From NCBI GenBank assembly GCA_945869265.1, contig CAMBOI010000003.1, forward strand, positions 1 to 64,000: a stretch of DNA of 64,000 nt, in the 5' to 3' direction. The notes beneath the pieces are model-generated. The model ran no database searches. It had not been told where the DNA came from and saw nothing but the letters and a program-made list of their open reading frames with translations. Position 1 is the first letter of the stretch. Each line of letters begins with the position of its first letter. The DNA comes from an uncultured Prevotella sp. (GTDB lineage: Bacteria > Bacteroidota > Bacteroidia > Bacteroidales > Bacteroidaceae). Of this stretch, positions 43,547 through 52,390 are shown one piece after another. Made by a program: the position numbers and the translations under genes.

Positions 43547-43588
43547 CCTAATTCCTCATTCCTAATTCCTAATTTCTCTTTACCTTTG
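43547..43588 (+). promoter_or_regulatory. Promoter of cca with heptad array upstream of the -7 box
   Basis: TACCTTTG at 43581-43588 is a good -7 box. Instead of a TTTG -33 element, four to five CCTAATT-type heptads fill the upstream 30 bp. Confidence 0.7.
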
Positions 43589-43619
43589 CATCCGTTTTTA
43601 TAAGAAATAGACCTATAAG

Positions 43620-45041
43620 ATGAAGTTATATACAGATAGTGAGTTAGCACAAATTCTTGACAAAAAAATCTTTCACATGATATCCGAGGCAGCCGATGCC
43701 CTCGGTCTTGAGTGCTATGTCGTGGGCGGTTATGTGCGCGACATATTTCTTGAACGACCCTCCAACGACATCGACGTAGTGGTGGTGGGCAGCGGCATCC
43801 AGGTGGCACAGCGTCTCAAGGATATGTTGGGCAGACAAGCCCATCTCTCCGTGTTCCGCAACTTCGGCACGGCACAGGTGAAATTCCACGACACCGAGGT
43901 AGAGTTTGTCGGTGCCCGCAAGGAGAGCTATAGCCACGACTCGCGCAAACCAGTTGTGGAGGACGGCACATTGGAGGATGACCAAAACCGCCGCGACTTC
44001 ACCATCAATGCCATGGCCATCTGTCTGAACAAGGCTCGCTTCGGCGAACTCGTCGATCCCTTCGACGGCATCTACGATCTCGAGGACGGTATCATCGCCA
44101 CTCCCCTCGATCCCGACATCACCTTCTCCGACGACCCCCTGCGCATGTTGCGCTGCGTGCGCTTTGCCACCCAACTCAAGTTTATGATTGAGGACGAGAC
44201 CTTCGATGCCCTCTCGCGCAATGCCGAGCGCATCAAGATAATAAGCGGTGAGCGCATCAAGGACGAACTCAACAAGATACTCCTTTCGCCCACGCCGAGT
44301 CGCGGTTTTGTGGATCTGCATCGTTGCGGACTCCTTCAGCTCATCATGCCCGAGCTCACAGCCCTCGACATTGTGGAGACGAAGAACGGCATATCCCACA
44401 AGAACAATTTCTACCACACTCTCGAGGTGCTCGACAATGTATGCCGCACCACCGACAACCTGTGGCTGCGCTGGGGAGCCCTGCTCCACGACATCGGCAA
44501 GGCGAAGTGCCGCCGTTTCGAGGGCACGGCATGGACCTTCTACAACCACAACTATGTGGGAGCCAAGATGGTGCCTGCGATGTTCCGTCGCCTGTCATTG
44601 CCTCTCGACGCCAAGATGAAGTATGTGCAGAAGATGGTGGAGCTCCACATGCGTCCCATCTCCATCGCCGACGAGGAAGTGACCGACAGTGCTGTGCGCC
44701 GTCTAATCAACGATGCCGGCGACGACATCGACGACCTCATGCTGCTCTGTGAGGCCGACATCACGTCGAAGAACGAGGTTAGGAAGAAGCTCTTCCTTGA
44801 GAATTTCCGTATGGTGCGCGAGAAGATAGCCGACCTCAAGGAGAAGGACTACAAGCGCCTGTTGCAGCCAGTGATTGATGGCAACGAGATAATGCAGATG
44901 TTTCATCTCAAACCCTCGCGCGAGGTTGGCGAACTGAAGAAGGTTATGAAGGACGCCGTTCTCGACAACCTTGTGCCCAACGAGCGCGAGCCCCTCATGG
45001 CATTGCTCATGGACAAGGCCAAGTCGATGGGACTGGCATAG
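43620..45041 (+). CDS. cca: CCA tRNA nucleotidyltransferase with HD domain
   Basis: 473 aa. Class II nucleotidyltransferase head: VVGGYVRDIFLERPSNDIDVVVVG with the catalytic DxD, RRDFTINAMA and DDPLRMLRCVRFATQL. A C-terminal HD domain (LLHDIGKAKCRR) follows, as in Bacteroidetes enzymes. It adds or repairs the 3' CCA end of tRNAs. A large antisense ORF (301 aa) on the other strand is a shadow. No terminator was found right after it, only repeats. Confidence 0.94.
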   Translation: MKLYTDSELAQILDKKIFHMISEAADALGLECYVVGGYVRDIFLERPSNDIDVVVVGSGIQVAQRLKDMLGRQAHLSVFRNFGTAQVKFHDTEVEFVGARKESYSHDSRKPVVEDGTLEDDQNRRDFTINAMAICLNKARFGELVDPFDGIYDLEDGIIATPLDPDITFSDDPLRMLRCVRFATQLKFMIEDETFDALSRNAERIKIISGERIKDELNKILLSPTPSRGFVDLHRCGLLQLIMPELTALDIVETKNGISHKNNFYHTLEVLDNVCRTTDNLWLRWGALLHDIGKAKCRRFEGTAWTFYNHNYVGAKMVPAMFRRLSLPLDAKMKYVQKMVELHMRPISIADEEVTDSAVRRLINDAGDDIDDLMLLCEADITSKNEVRKKLFLENFRMVREKIADLKEKDYKRLLQPVIDGNEIMQMFHLKPSREVGELKKVMKDAVLDNLVPNEREPLMALLMDKAKSMGLA

Positions 45042-45069
45042 TGTTTGTTCTCCTTATTCTTTAGAGTAA

Positions 45070-45129
45070 TCACACGACATCAAAACAGTGTGTTTTGATT
45101 TATTCACTATACCTGTTTTGATGTTGTGA
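45070..45129. repeat. Long imperfect inverted repeat after cca
   Basis: TCACACGACATCAAAACAG pairs with CTGTTTTGATGTTGTGA except for a two-base bulge. It encloses a third TGTTTTGAT copy. No T-run. It may protect the cca mRNA 3' end. Confidence 0.65.
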
Positions 45130-45172
45130 TAATTGTTGGTTTAATGTTATCATAACACGCTTTTGAGTTATG

Positions 45173-45256
45173 TTCCGCAGTGCGGTATGTACATTCCGCA
45201 CTGCGGTATGTATATTCCCCACTGCGGAACGTACGTTCCCCACTGCGGAATATAGA
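45173..45256. repeat. Four 21-bp repeats each carrying a CCGCAGTGCGG-type palindrome
   Basis: Four direct units of exactly 21 bp. Each starts TTCC and contains an 11-bp palindrome (CCGCAGTGCGG or CCGCACTGCGG; the last two have one substitution). They are two helical turns apart, which would place dimeric protein sites on one face of the DNA. Confidence 0.85.
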
Positions 45257-45261
45257 TTAAA

Positions 45262-45376
45262 GGCAGTATCGTTATATAATTATATTAGCCTTAGTGATAT
45301 AATTATGATGCCTATCGTCATATAATCTCAATGCCTATTGTGAAATAATCTCAATGCCTGTCGTGAAATCAACACA
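45262..45376. repeat. 23-bp direct repeats (ATGCCTATCGTCATATAATCTCA type)
   Basis: Three clear units at 45308-45376 with exact 23-bp spacing, and two degenerate units before them. They follow directly on the palindromic array. Non-coding. Spacing and lack of unique spacers exclude CRISPR. Confidence 0.8.
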
Positions 45377-45468
45377 ATACTTTGAGTGGTAATATTACAA
45401 TGCTCTTTATTAATAGGTATAGATAGCTCTTTCTCGCGCGCGTGCGCGCATCAGTGTTTTTCATTTTC

Positions 45469-45564
45469 TTCTGCCACCTCTGCCACCAATATAGTTAATA
45501 TGTTTATTTTCTGTTGTTTATGGGGTGGCAGAAGGGTGGCAGAAGGGGTGGCAGAAGTGGCAAT
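45469..45564. repeat. Inverted CTGCCACC/GGTGGCAG octamer arrays around an AT-rich spacer
   Basis: Two CTGCCACC units on the left and three or four GGTGGCAG units on the right enclose about 34 bp of AT-rich DNA. It is the same plan as the CTGTAACG arms at 18497-18660 but with a different unit sequence. A GC-alternating CGCGCGCGTGCGCGC run lies just upstream (45435-45449). Confidence 0.8.
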
Positions 45565-45694
45565 AGAAAGGTTTTTTAACGCAAAAATCCCGCTTTCTTC
45601 ACATTATTTTGCATAAATCTAACCTCATTTTCATTGCTCAGCCCACCAAGAAGGCAGTAAATGCGCAGCCTGAGGCATCCGCATGGCTTGGGTT

Positions 45695-46020
45695 GACCAC
45701 AGATTAGCACAGATTTCCACAGATTATTTTTTGGGCACGGAAATCCGCGGCTTTCAAAGACACGGCTTGGCTCCGCATTGATATTATCCACGGCACTTCG
45801 TGATTACGGCTTGCTGGCGCAAGTTCACGGCTTAGTTTGCTCTGCGGTAACGAGCAGTGTCTATCTTTAGTATAGCCTTTAAACTAATGAAGCCATTCCC
45901 ATCGTGCAGCCAGCCGTGTCTTTTTTTAAAAGCCGTGTTCATCCGTGCCTAAAATAATCAATAATCAACCCAATCAGAGCCTTTGGCTCTTAATCTGTGT
46001 CAATCTGTGTTAATCTGTGG
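45695..46020 (-). repeat. Dispersed palindromic element, long copy B
   Basis: The core (about 45728-45954) is the reverse complement of copy A at 18853-19081 with scattered differences. CACAGATT repeats flank both sides and the GAGCC-TTTGGCTC stem is kept. It lies in the 1.3-kb non-coding stretch between cca and the efflux operon. Bases 46021-46266 hold only a short AATTAGG array. Confidence 0.85.
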
Positions 46021-46266
46021 TCTATAAAAACCATCTGTGGTCTATAATCACGAGGGACAGGTTCATCGACCCGAAAGAGTGAATCAAGGTACTTGTCCCT
46101 ATGACCCGAAGTTCGACGAAGTCAATTAGGAATTAGAAATTAGGAAAAAGGAAAAATGGGACGGAATATTGGATAAATTGTCAGAAATTGGTGTGACTTA
46201 ATGAAAAATAGGAATAAGAAGTGTTAAATAAACAATAAATATCACACAATATTATTTAATAATGTG

Positions 46267-46274
46267 TATCTTTG
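46267..46274 (+). promoter_or_regulatory. -7 box of the RND efflux operon
   Basis: TATCTTTG about 77 nt before the adaptor ATG. No clear TTG lies at the usual -33 distance, so an activator may be needed. Confidence 0.6.
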
Positions 46275-46350
46275 CACCCTGAAAAACAGATTTCATTAGA
46301 TTATTGGAAAAATAGACAAGTAGAATTAAATAGTTATATTTTTAATAGGT

Positions 46351-47556
46351 ATGAAAAAAGGAAAGATTTTTTTGATGGCGGCTTTCGGAGCATTGCTCGC
46401 ATCTTGTGGAGGCAAGTCGGGCGGTAAGCCCAATTTCGCCGACAATGAGTATGCTGTGCGCACAGTCGCTACAGAGGGAACAGAGTTGCAAACAACTTAT
46501 CCTGCAACAATTAAAGGTATCCAGGACGTGCAGATACGTCCGAAGGTATCGGGATTCATTACTAAGGTTTGTGTTCAGGAAGGACAGACGGTTTCTGCCG
46601 GTCAGCTCCTCTTTGTGATTGACAACGAAACTTACCAGGCGCAGATGCGCTCTGCCAAGGCTGCGGTGAACACTGCACAGGCTCAGCTCGCTACCGCCAA
46701 ACTTACATACGAGAACGCCAAGAAGCTATTCGAGGCTAACGTGATCGGACAATATGAACTGCAGACTGCCGAGAACACATTCAACACGGCGCAGGCTCAG
46801 GTGGCTCAGGCTAAGGCCGGACTTGCCTCTGCTGAGGAGATGCTCAGCTATTGCTATGTAAAGAGTCCTGCCTCTGGTGTTGTCGGTTCACTGCCATTCA
46901 AGGTGGGTGCCCTCGTAAGTGCTTCAAGTGCAGAACCCCTTACAACAGTTTCTGACATTAATACCATGGAAGTGTATTTCTCGGTAACTGAGAAGGACAT
47001 GCTCAATATGACAAAGAATGCCGGTGGCGTAAGCGGTGCTCTTGCTGCTTTCCCCGCTGTTAAGCTCCAACTTGCCGATGGCAGTATTTACGGCGAGCCG
47101 GGTAAGGTGGTTAAGGCCAGTGGTGTGATTGACGCTAATACCGGTTCGGTGTCTCTCATTGCCCGTTTCCCCAACCCGCGTCATGAGTTGCGTTCGGGTG
47201 GTGCCGGTCAGATTGTCATCCCCAATGTCAACAGCAATGCCATCATCATCCCGCAAGTTGCCACTTCCGAGGTGCAGAACAAGAAGTTCGTTTATCTCGT
47301 AGGCAAGGATAACAAGGTGAAATACAGCGAAATCAAGGTTGCTCCGGTAGATGACGGTATCAACTATATCGTCACCGATGGATTGAAGCCTGGCGACCGC
47401 TATGTATCCAAGGGTATCACCTCACTCCATGACGGTATGGAGATTAAGCCTATCACCGAGGCCCAGTATCAGAAGAAGATTGACGATGCCGCCAAGCTCG
47501 GTGAGGGACAGAATTCAGCATCTGCAGTTATTGACGCTCTTAGCAGTAAGAAGTAA
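46351..47556 (+). CDS. RND efflux periplasmic adaptor (AcrA/MexA type)
   Basis: 401 aa. A lipoprotein signal (MAAFGALLASCGG) anchors it to the inner membrane. Lipoyl halves (VRPKVSGFITKVCVQEGQTVSAGQLLFVIDNE and YVKSPASGVVGSLPFKVGALVS) flank a helical hairpin rich in Ala/Gln, then beta-barrel and membrane-proximal domains. It bridges the permease and outer-membrane factor of a tripartite pump. It is first in an operon with both partners. Confidence 0.94.
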   Translation: MKKGKIFLMAAFGALLASCGGKSGGKPNFADNEYAVRTVATEGTELQTTYPATIKGIQDVQIRPKVSGFITKVCVQEGQTVSAGQLLFVIDNETYQAQMRSAKAAVNTAQAQLATAKLTYENAKKLFEANVIGQYELQTAENTFNTAQAQVAQAKAGLASAEEMLSYCYVKSPASGVVGSLPFKVGALVSASSAEPLTTVSDINTMEVYFSVTEKDMLNMTKNAGGVSGALAAFPAVKLQLADGSIYGEPGKVVKASGVIDANTGSVSLIARFPNPRHELRSGGAGQIVIPNVNSNAIIIPQVATSEVQNKKFVYLVGKDNKVKYSEIKVAPVDDGINYIVTDGLKPGDRYVSKGITSLHDGMEIKPITEAQYQKKIDDAAKLGEGQNSASAVIDALSSKK

Positions 47557-47559
47557 TTT

Positions 47560-47632
47560 TTTAAATGAAGAATGAAGAATGAAGAATGGCTACGCATAGG
47601 CAACAATTCCTAATTCCTAATTCCTAATTATT
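47560..47632. repeat. TGAAGAA and CCTAATT heptad arrays between adaptor and permease genes
   Basis: Three TGAAGAA units follow the adaptor stop, then three to four CCTAATT units precede the permease ATG. All intergenic. Confidence 0.8.
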
Positions 47633-47642
47633 TAAAGTAGTT

Positions 47643-50600
47643 ATGACATTTACAAATTTCATTAAGCGTCCGGTGCTCTCGACCGTGATATCGATATTCT
47701 TCGTTATCCTCGGAATTATCGGACTCATTTCACTGCCTATCGAGCAGTTCCCCGACGTGGCTCCGCCTACCATCTCGGTGCGCACCACCTATACGGGAGC
47801 TGATGCACAGACAGTGCTCAACTCCGTGATCACTCCACTTGAGGAGAGTATCAACGGTGTGGAGAACATGACATACATGACCTCACAGGCCACCAACGAC
47901 GGTTCGGCCTCTATCACTGTGTATTTTAAGCAAGGTGCCGATGCCGACATGGCTGCCGTGAACGTGCAGAACCGTGTGTCGCAGGCACAGGCTCTTCTGC
48001 CTGCCGAGGTAACGCGTGTGGGTGTGACTGTCACAAAGCAGCAGACATCAAACGTTATCATGTTCACCCTCACCTCTGAGGATGGACGATATGACGACGA
48101 GTTCCTCACCAACTACAACGACATCAACGTCATTCCTGCCATCAAGCGTATCAACGGTGTGGGTGGAGTGATGTCGCCTGGTATGAAGACCTATTCAATG
48201 CGTATATGGCTTCAGCCCGACAAGATGAAGCAGTATAACATGATGCCATCCGACGTTTCGGCAGCCCTTGCCGAGCAGAACATCGAGGCTGCCCCTGGTA
48301 AATTCGGTGAGCAGTCGGAGGTGTCGTTCCAGTATGTGATGCGCTACAAGGGACGTCTGAAGACTCCTGAGGAGTATGGTGACATTATCATCCGTTCGGA
48401 TGCCAATGGTCAGACTCTTCGTCTGAAGGATGTGGCAAAGATAGAACTTGGTGGTCTCGACTACAGTGTGTCGATGAAGAACAACGGCAACCCCTCTGTG
48501 ATGGGTATGGTGCAACAGATTGCAGGCTCCAACGCCACACAGATTACAGCCGACGTGAAGGCAGAGCTTGAGAAGCAGGCAAAGTCGTTCCCTCCGGGTA
48601 TGGAGTATAAGATCAACATGGACGTGACGGAGTTCCTCTTCGCTGCTATCGAGGAGGTTGTGTTCACCCTCGTGCTCACCCTCTTGCTGGTGTTCCTTGT
48701 GGTGTATGTGTTCCTCCAGGACTTCCGTTCAACACTTATTCCTATGATTGCCGTGCCGGTGGCCCTTATCGGTACGTTCCTCTTCCTGTGGATATTCGGA
48801 TTTACCATCAACTTGCTTGTGCTTTCGGCATTGCTTCTTGCCATCGCCATTGTGGTGGATGACGCCATCGTGGTGGTGGAGGCTGTACATGCCAAGCTCG
48901 ACCAGGGATATAAGAGTGCGTTGAATGCATCTATCGACGCGATGAACGAGATCACCGGAGCTATTATCTCAATTACTCTTGTGATGGCAGCTGTGTTCGT
49001 GCCAGTGTCATTCATGGGCGGTACAAGCGGTACGTTCTATCGTGTGTTCGGTATCACCATGGCGGTGTCTATTCTTATCTCCGCGCTCAACGCGTTGACA
49101 TTGTCGCCAGCCCTTTGTGCCATCCTGTTGAAGCCTCACACAAGTGACGGCGAGCATGGCAAGAAATCGGTTGTTGACCGTTTCCACGAAGCGTTCAACT
49201 ATCAGTATGAGAAGATTCAGGCTAAATATAAGAAAGGTGTAGAGAATGTTATCAAGCACCGCATTGCCGCCGGTGTCACCGTGGCTCTCGGTATTGTGAT
49301 ACTCGTAATCACTATGGCAACTACCAAGACCGGTCTTGTGCCCGACGAGGACAATGGTGTGCTCTTCTGTACAGTGTCTATGGCTCCTGGTACCGGTGAG
49401 GCACGCACTCGCGAGTGTGTTGAGCAAATCGACAAACTGCTTGCTGCCAACCCTGCCATCAAGACCCGCGAGCGACTCCTCGGATATAACTTCATCGCAG
49501 GTCAGGGTTCCGACCAGGCCACCTTCATCATCAAGTTGAAGCCATTTGAGGAGCGTCCTGCCGGATTCTTCTACAATCTCTCTGGATTGTGGCAAGGCGA
49601 CGGTATCAAGCGTTTCTTCCTCAACCCGATGTCAAATACAGCAGTGCTCGGAATGATTTACAAGCAGACTGCCGAGATAAAGGACGCTCAGATCCTTGCC
49701 TTCGCTCCGCCTATGATCAATGGTTTCGGTATGACCAACGGTGTAACCTTCACCATGCAGGACAAGACTGGTGGCGACCTCAACAAGTTCTTCGAGATTA
49801 CCAAGAACTATCTTGCAGAGCTCAACAAGCGTCCGGAGATTGCACAGGCCATGACATCTTATAACCCCAACTATCCCCAGTATATGGTGGATGTGGATGT
49901 TGCCAAGTGTAAGCAGGCCGGTATTTCGCCAAGCACTGTGCTCACCACATTGCAGGGTTACTATGGCGGTCTTTATGCCTCAAACATGAATGCCTATGGT
50001 AAGCTCTATCGAGTAATGATCAAGGGAGATGTGGCAAGTCGTATGAGTCCTGATGGTCTCAACAGTATATATGTTCGCACTCCGGGTGGTATGTCTCCTG
50101 TCAAGGAGTTCTGTAATCTCCATAGAGTATATGGTCCGTCCAACGTCAACCGATTCAACCTCTTCACTGCCATCAACGTCAATGCGTCGGCAGCCACCGG
50201 TTATTCTTCGGGTGACGCCATCCGTGCCATCGAGGAGGTTGCCGAGCAGGTATTGCCCCAGGGTTATGGTATCGACTACTCTGGTTTGACGCGTTCGGAG
50301 CGTGAGTCGAGCGACTCCACTGCCATCATCTTCGTGATGTGTATCGTGTTCGTATATCTTATCCTGTCGGCTCAGTATGAGAGTTACATCCTGCCTTTGG
50401 CTGTTATCCTCTCCATACCATTTGGTCTTGCCGGAGCATTCATCTTCACACAGCTCTTCGGTCACTCCAACGACATCTACATGCAGATTGCGCTCATCAT
50501 GCTTATCGGACTTTTGGCAAAGAATGCCATCCTTATCGTGCAGTTTGCCCTTGAGCGTCGTAGAATGGGTATGGCAATCAAGTATTCTGCCATCCTCGGA

Positions 50601-50930
50601 GCCGCAGCCCGTCTGCGTCCTATCCTTATGACATCATTGGCGATGATCATTGGTCTGTTGCCTCTGATGTTCGCATCGGGAGTAGGTAAGAACGGTAACC
50701 AGACTCTTGGTGCCGCAGCCGTGGGAGGTATGCTTCTCGGTACATTGCTTCAGGTGTTCATCGTGCCCGCTCTCTTCGCCGTATTCCAGTGGTTGCAGGA
50801 GCGTCTCTCACCGATGAAGTTTGCCGATGATGAGGCTCATGTGGATTCCGAAATCAAGCAGTTTGCCAATCCCTTTGCTGCTGCCGAACTCCAGAAGATG
50901 ATAGAGAAGAAGGACAAGGGAGAAGCGTGA
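47643..50930 (+). CDS. RND multidrug efflux permease (HAE1, AcrB/MexB type)
   Basis: 1095 aa, 12 membrane segments with two large periplasmic loops. Typical parts: FIKRPVLSTVISIFFVILGIIGLISLPIEQFPDVAPPTISV, the TM4 proton-relay Asp pair in AIAIVVDDAIVVVEAV, and AKNAILIVQFALERR near the C-terminus. It exports hydrophobic drugs or bile acids using the proton gradient. The C-terminal tail of about 40 charged residues is longer than in E. coli AcrB. Confidence 0.96.
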   Translation: MTFTNFIKRPVLSTVISIFFVILGIIGLISLPIEQFPDVAPPTISVRTTYTGADAQTVLNSVITPLEESINGVENMTYMTSQATNDGSASITVYFKQGADADMAAVNVQNRVSQAQALLPAEVTRVGVTVTKQQTSNVIMFTLTSEDGRYDDEFLTNYNDINVIPAIKRINGVGGVMSPGMKTYSMRIWLQPDKMKQYNMMPSDVSAALAEQNIEAAPGKFGEQSEVSFQYVMRYKGRLKTPEEYGDIIIRSDANGQTLRLKDVAKIELGGLDYSVSMKNNGNPSVMGMVQQIAGSNATQITADVKAELEKQAKSFPPGMEYKINMDVTEFLFAAIEEVVFTLVLTLLLVFLVVYVFLQDFRSTLIPMIAVPVALIGTFLFLWIFGFTINLLVLSALLLAIAIVVDDAIVVVEAVHAKLDQGYKSALNASIDAMNEITGAIISITLVMAAVFVPVSFMGGTSGTFYRVFGITMAVSILISALNALTLSPALCAILLKPHTSDGEHGKKSVVDRFHEAFNYQYEKIQAKYKKGVENVIKHRIAAGVTVALGIVILVITMATTKTGLVPDEDNGVLFCTVSMAPGTGEARTRECVEQIDKLLAANPAIKTRERLLGYNFIAGQGSDQATFIIKLKPFEERPAGFFYNLSGLWQGDGIKRFFLNPMSNTAVLGMIYKQTAEIKDAQILAFAPPMINGFGMTNGVTFTMQDKTGGDLNKFFEITKNYLAELNKRPEIAQAMTSYNPNYPQYMVDVDVAKCKQAGISPSTVLTTLQGYYGGLYASNMNAYGKLYRVMIKGDVASRMSPDGLNSIYVRTPGGMSPVKEFCNLHRVYGPSNVNRFNLFTAINVNASAATGYSSGDAIRAIEEVAEQVLPQGYGIDYSGLTRSERESSDSTAIIFVMCIVFVYLILSAQYESYILPLAVILSIPFGLAGAFIFTQLFGHSNDIYMQIALIMLIGLLAKNAILIVQFALERRRMGMAIKYSAILGAAARLRPILMTSLAMIIGLLPLMFASGVGKNGNQTLGAAAVGGMLLGTLLQVFIVPALFAVFQWLQERLSPMKFADDEAHVDSEIKQFANPFAAAELQKMIEKKDKGEA

Positions 50931-50967
50931 TTGATGACTGATTATTGATTAATGATTATTGATTAAT
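50929..50967. repeat. TGATTATTGATTAA heptad-based array
   Basis: 14-bp units (two heptads) start at the permease stop codon and end at the ATG of the outer-membrane factor. Confidence 0.75.
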
Positions 50968-50968
50968 T

Positions 50969-52354
50969 ATGAAAATAAAAAATATTTTTCCCTTTGCAGC
51001 CTCAGCATTGTTGCTTGCGAGCTGCGGGATATACAACAAATACGAGCGTCCTGAGGTAAACGCCCAAGGACTCATACGCGACGTGCAGTCGGACACTGAC
51101 ACGCTCGCAGTGGCGGATACTACCTCGTTCGGCAATCTGCCGTGGCGTCAGGTATTTACCGACCCGCAGTTGCAGTCTCTCATCGAGACTTCACTCGCAC
51201 ACAATACCGACTACTTGAACTGTGCCCTCAACGTCAAGATGGTTGAGGCGCAGCTCACAATGGCTAAGTTGGCCTTCCTGCCTTCGGTGGCATTCACACC
51301 GCAGGGAACCATTTCGCAGTGGGATGGCAACAAGGCATCCAAGATTTACTCTCTGCCGGTGTCTGCATCGTGGACAGTCGATCTCTTTGGTAATATCCTC
51401 AATGTAAAGCGCAGCACACAGATGCAGCTTCTCGGTATGAAGGACTATCAGCTCGTGGTGAAGACCAAGCTCATCACCAATGTGGCCAATATGTACTATA
51501 CCTTATTGATGCTCGACCGTCAGCTTGAGATTCTCAACTCTATGTCGGAGCTTACCCAGGACACATGGCGCATCATGAAGTTGCAGAAGGAACTGGGACG
51601 TGCCAATGAAACCAGCGTTCAGAGTGCTGAGGCAAGTCATTATGGTGTGCTCACCAATATTGCCGACATGAAGCGTCAGATTCGTGAGGTTGAGAACTCT
51701 CTCTCACTTGTCCTCGGACAACCTGCACAGACCATAGCACGTGGAAAACTTGCCGACCAGTCGCTGCCTACAGAGTTCTCTACAGGCGTGGGAATACAGT
51801 TGCTCGCCAACCGTCCTGATGTTCACTATGCCGAGATGGCTCTTGCCTCATGTTTCTATGACACTCAGCAGGCACGCTCCAACTTCTATCCACAGTTGAC
51901 AATCAGTGGTACGGGAGCATTCACCAACAATAGTGGTGGCGGCATTGTCAATCCAGGCAAGTGGCTCTTGTCGGCAGTGGGAAGTCTGGTGCAGCCTATC
52001 TTCCAGAACGGACGAATCGTAGCTGGTTTGAAGGTTGCCAAGTATAAGCAGGAGCAGGCATTCAACACATGGCAGCAGGCCGTTCTCCAGGCAGGAGCAG
52101 AGGTGAGCAATGCCTTGGTGCAGTATAACTCCTCGGATGAGATGTCGAAACTCGATGCCAAGCGTGTGGATGTTCTCACCAAGAATGTTGATATGACCCG
52201 CGAACTCTTCAAGTCGAGCTCAGCTACCTATCTCGAGGTAATCTCTGCACAGAGCAACTTGCTCAATGCCCAGATATCACAAGTGACCGACGACTTCAAC
52301 AAGATGCAGGCAGTGGTTTCTCTGTATTCTGCACTTGGCGGAGGAAGGGAGTAA
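50969..52354 (+). CDS. Outer-membrane efflux lipoprotein (TolC/OprM/NodT family)
   Basis: 461 aa. A signal peptide with lipobox (FAASALLLASCG) is followed by two OEP repeats with alternating long helices and beta segments (LPWRQVFTDPQLQSLIETSLAHNTDYLNCALNVKMVEAQL; FFPQLTISGTGAF-like FYPQLTISGTGAF). It trimerises into the outer-membrane channel of the pump encoded upstream. Confidence 0.94.
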   Translation: MKIKNIFPFAASALLLASCGIYNKYERPEVNAQGLIRDVQSDTDTLAVADTTSFGNLPWRQVFTDPQLQSLIETSLAHNTDYLNCALNVKMVEAQLTMAKLAFLPSVAFTPQGTISQWDGNKASKIYSLPVSASWTVDLFGNILNVKRSTQMQLLGMKDYQLVVKTKLITNVANMYYTLLMLDRQLEILNSMSELTQDTWRIMKLQKELGRANETSVQSAEASHYGVLTNIADMKRQIREVENSLSLVLGQPAQTIARGKLADQSLPTEFSTGVGIQLLANRPDVHYAEMALASCFYDTQQARSNFYPQLTISGTGAFTNNSGGGIVNPGKWLLSAVGSLVQPIFQNGRIVAGLKVAKYKQEQAFNTWQQAVLQAGAEVSNALVQYNSSDEMSKLDAKRVDVLTKNVDMTRELFKSSSATYLEVISAQSNLLNAQISQVTDDFNKMQAVVSLYSALGGGRE

Positions 52355-52390
52355 TTAAGAGTTAAGAATTAATAATTAAGAGAAAGAATT

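Noticed and set aside
43644-44549. 301-aa minus-strand ORF
   Set aside because: Antisense to cca, whose catalytic motifs are intact. Only codon bias keeps it open.
45173-45376. CRISPR array
   Set aside because: Units are contiguous 21-bp and 23-bp repeats with no unique spacers, and no cas gene is present.
45435-45449. CGCGCGCGTGCGCGC run as a functional Z-DNA site
   Set aside because: Real sequence feature, but too short and without gene context to claim a role.
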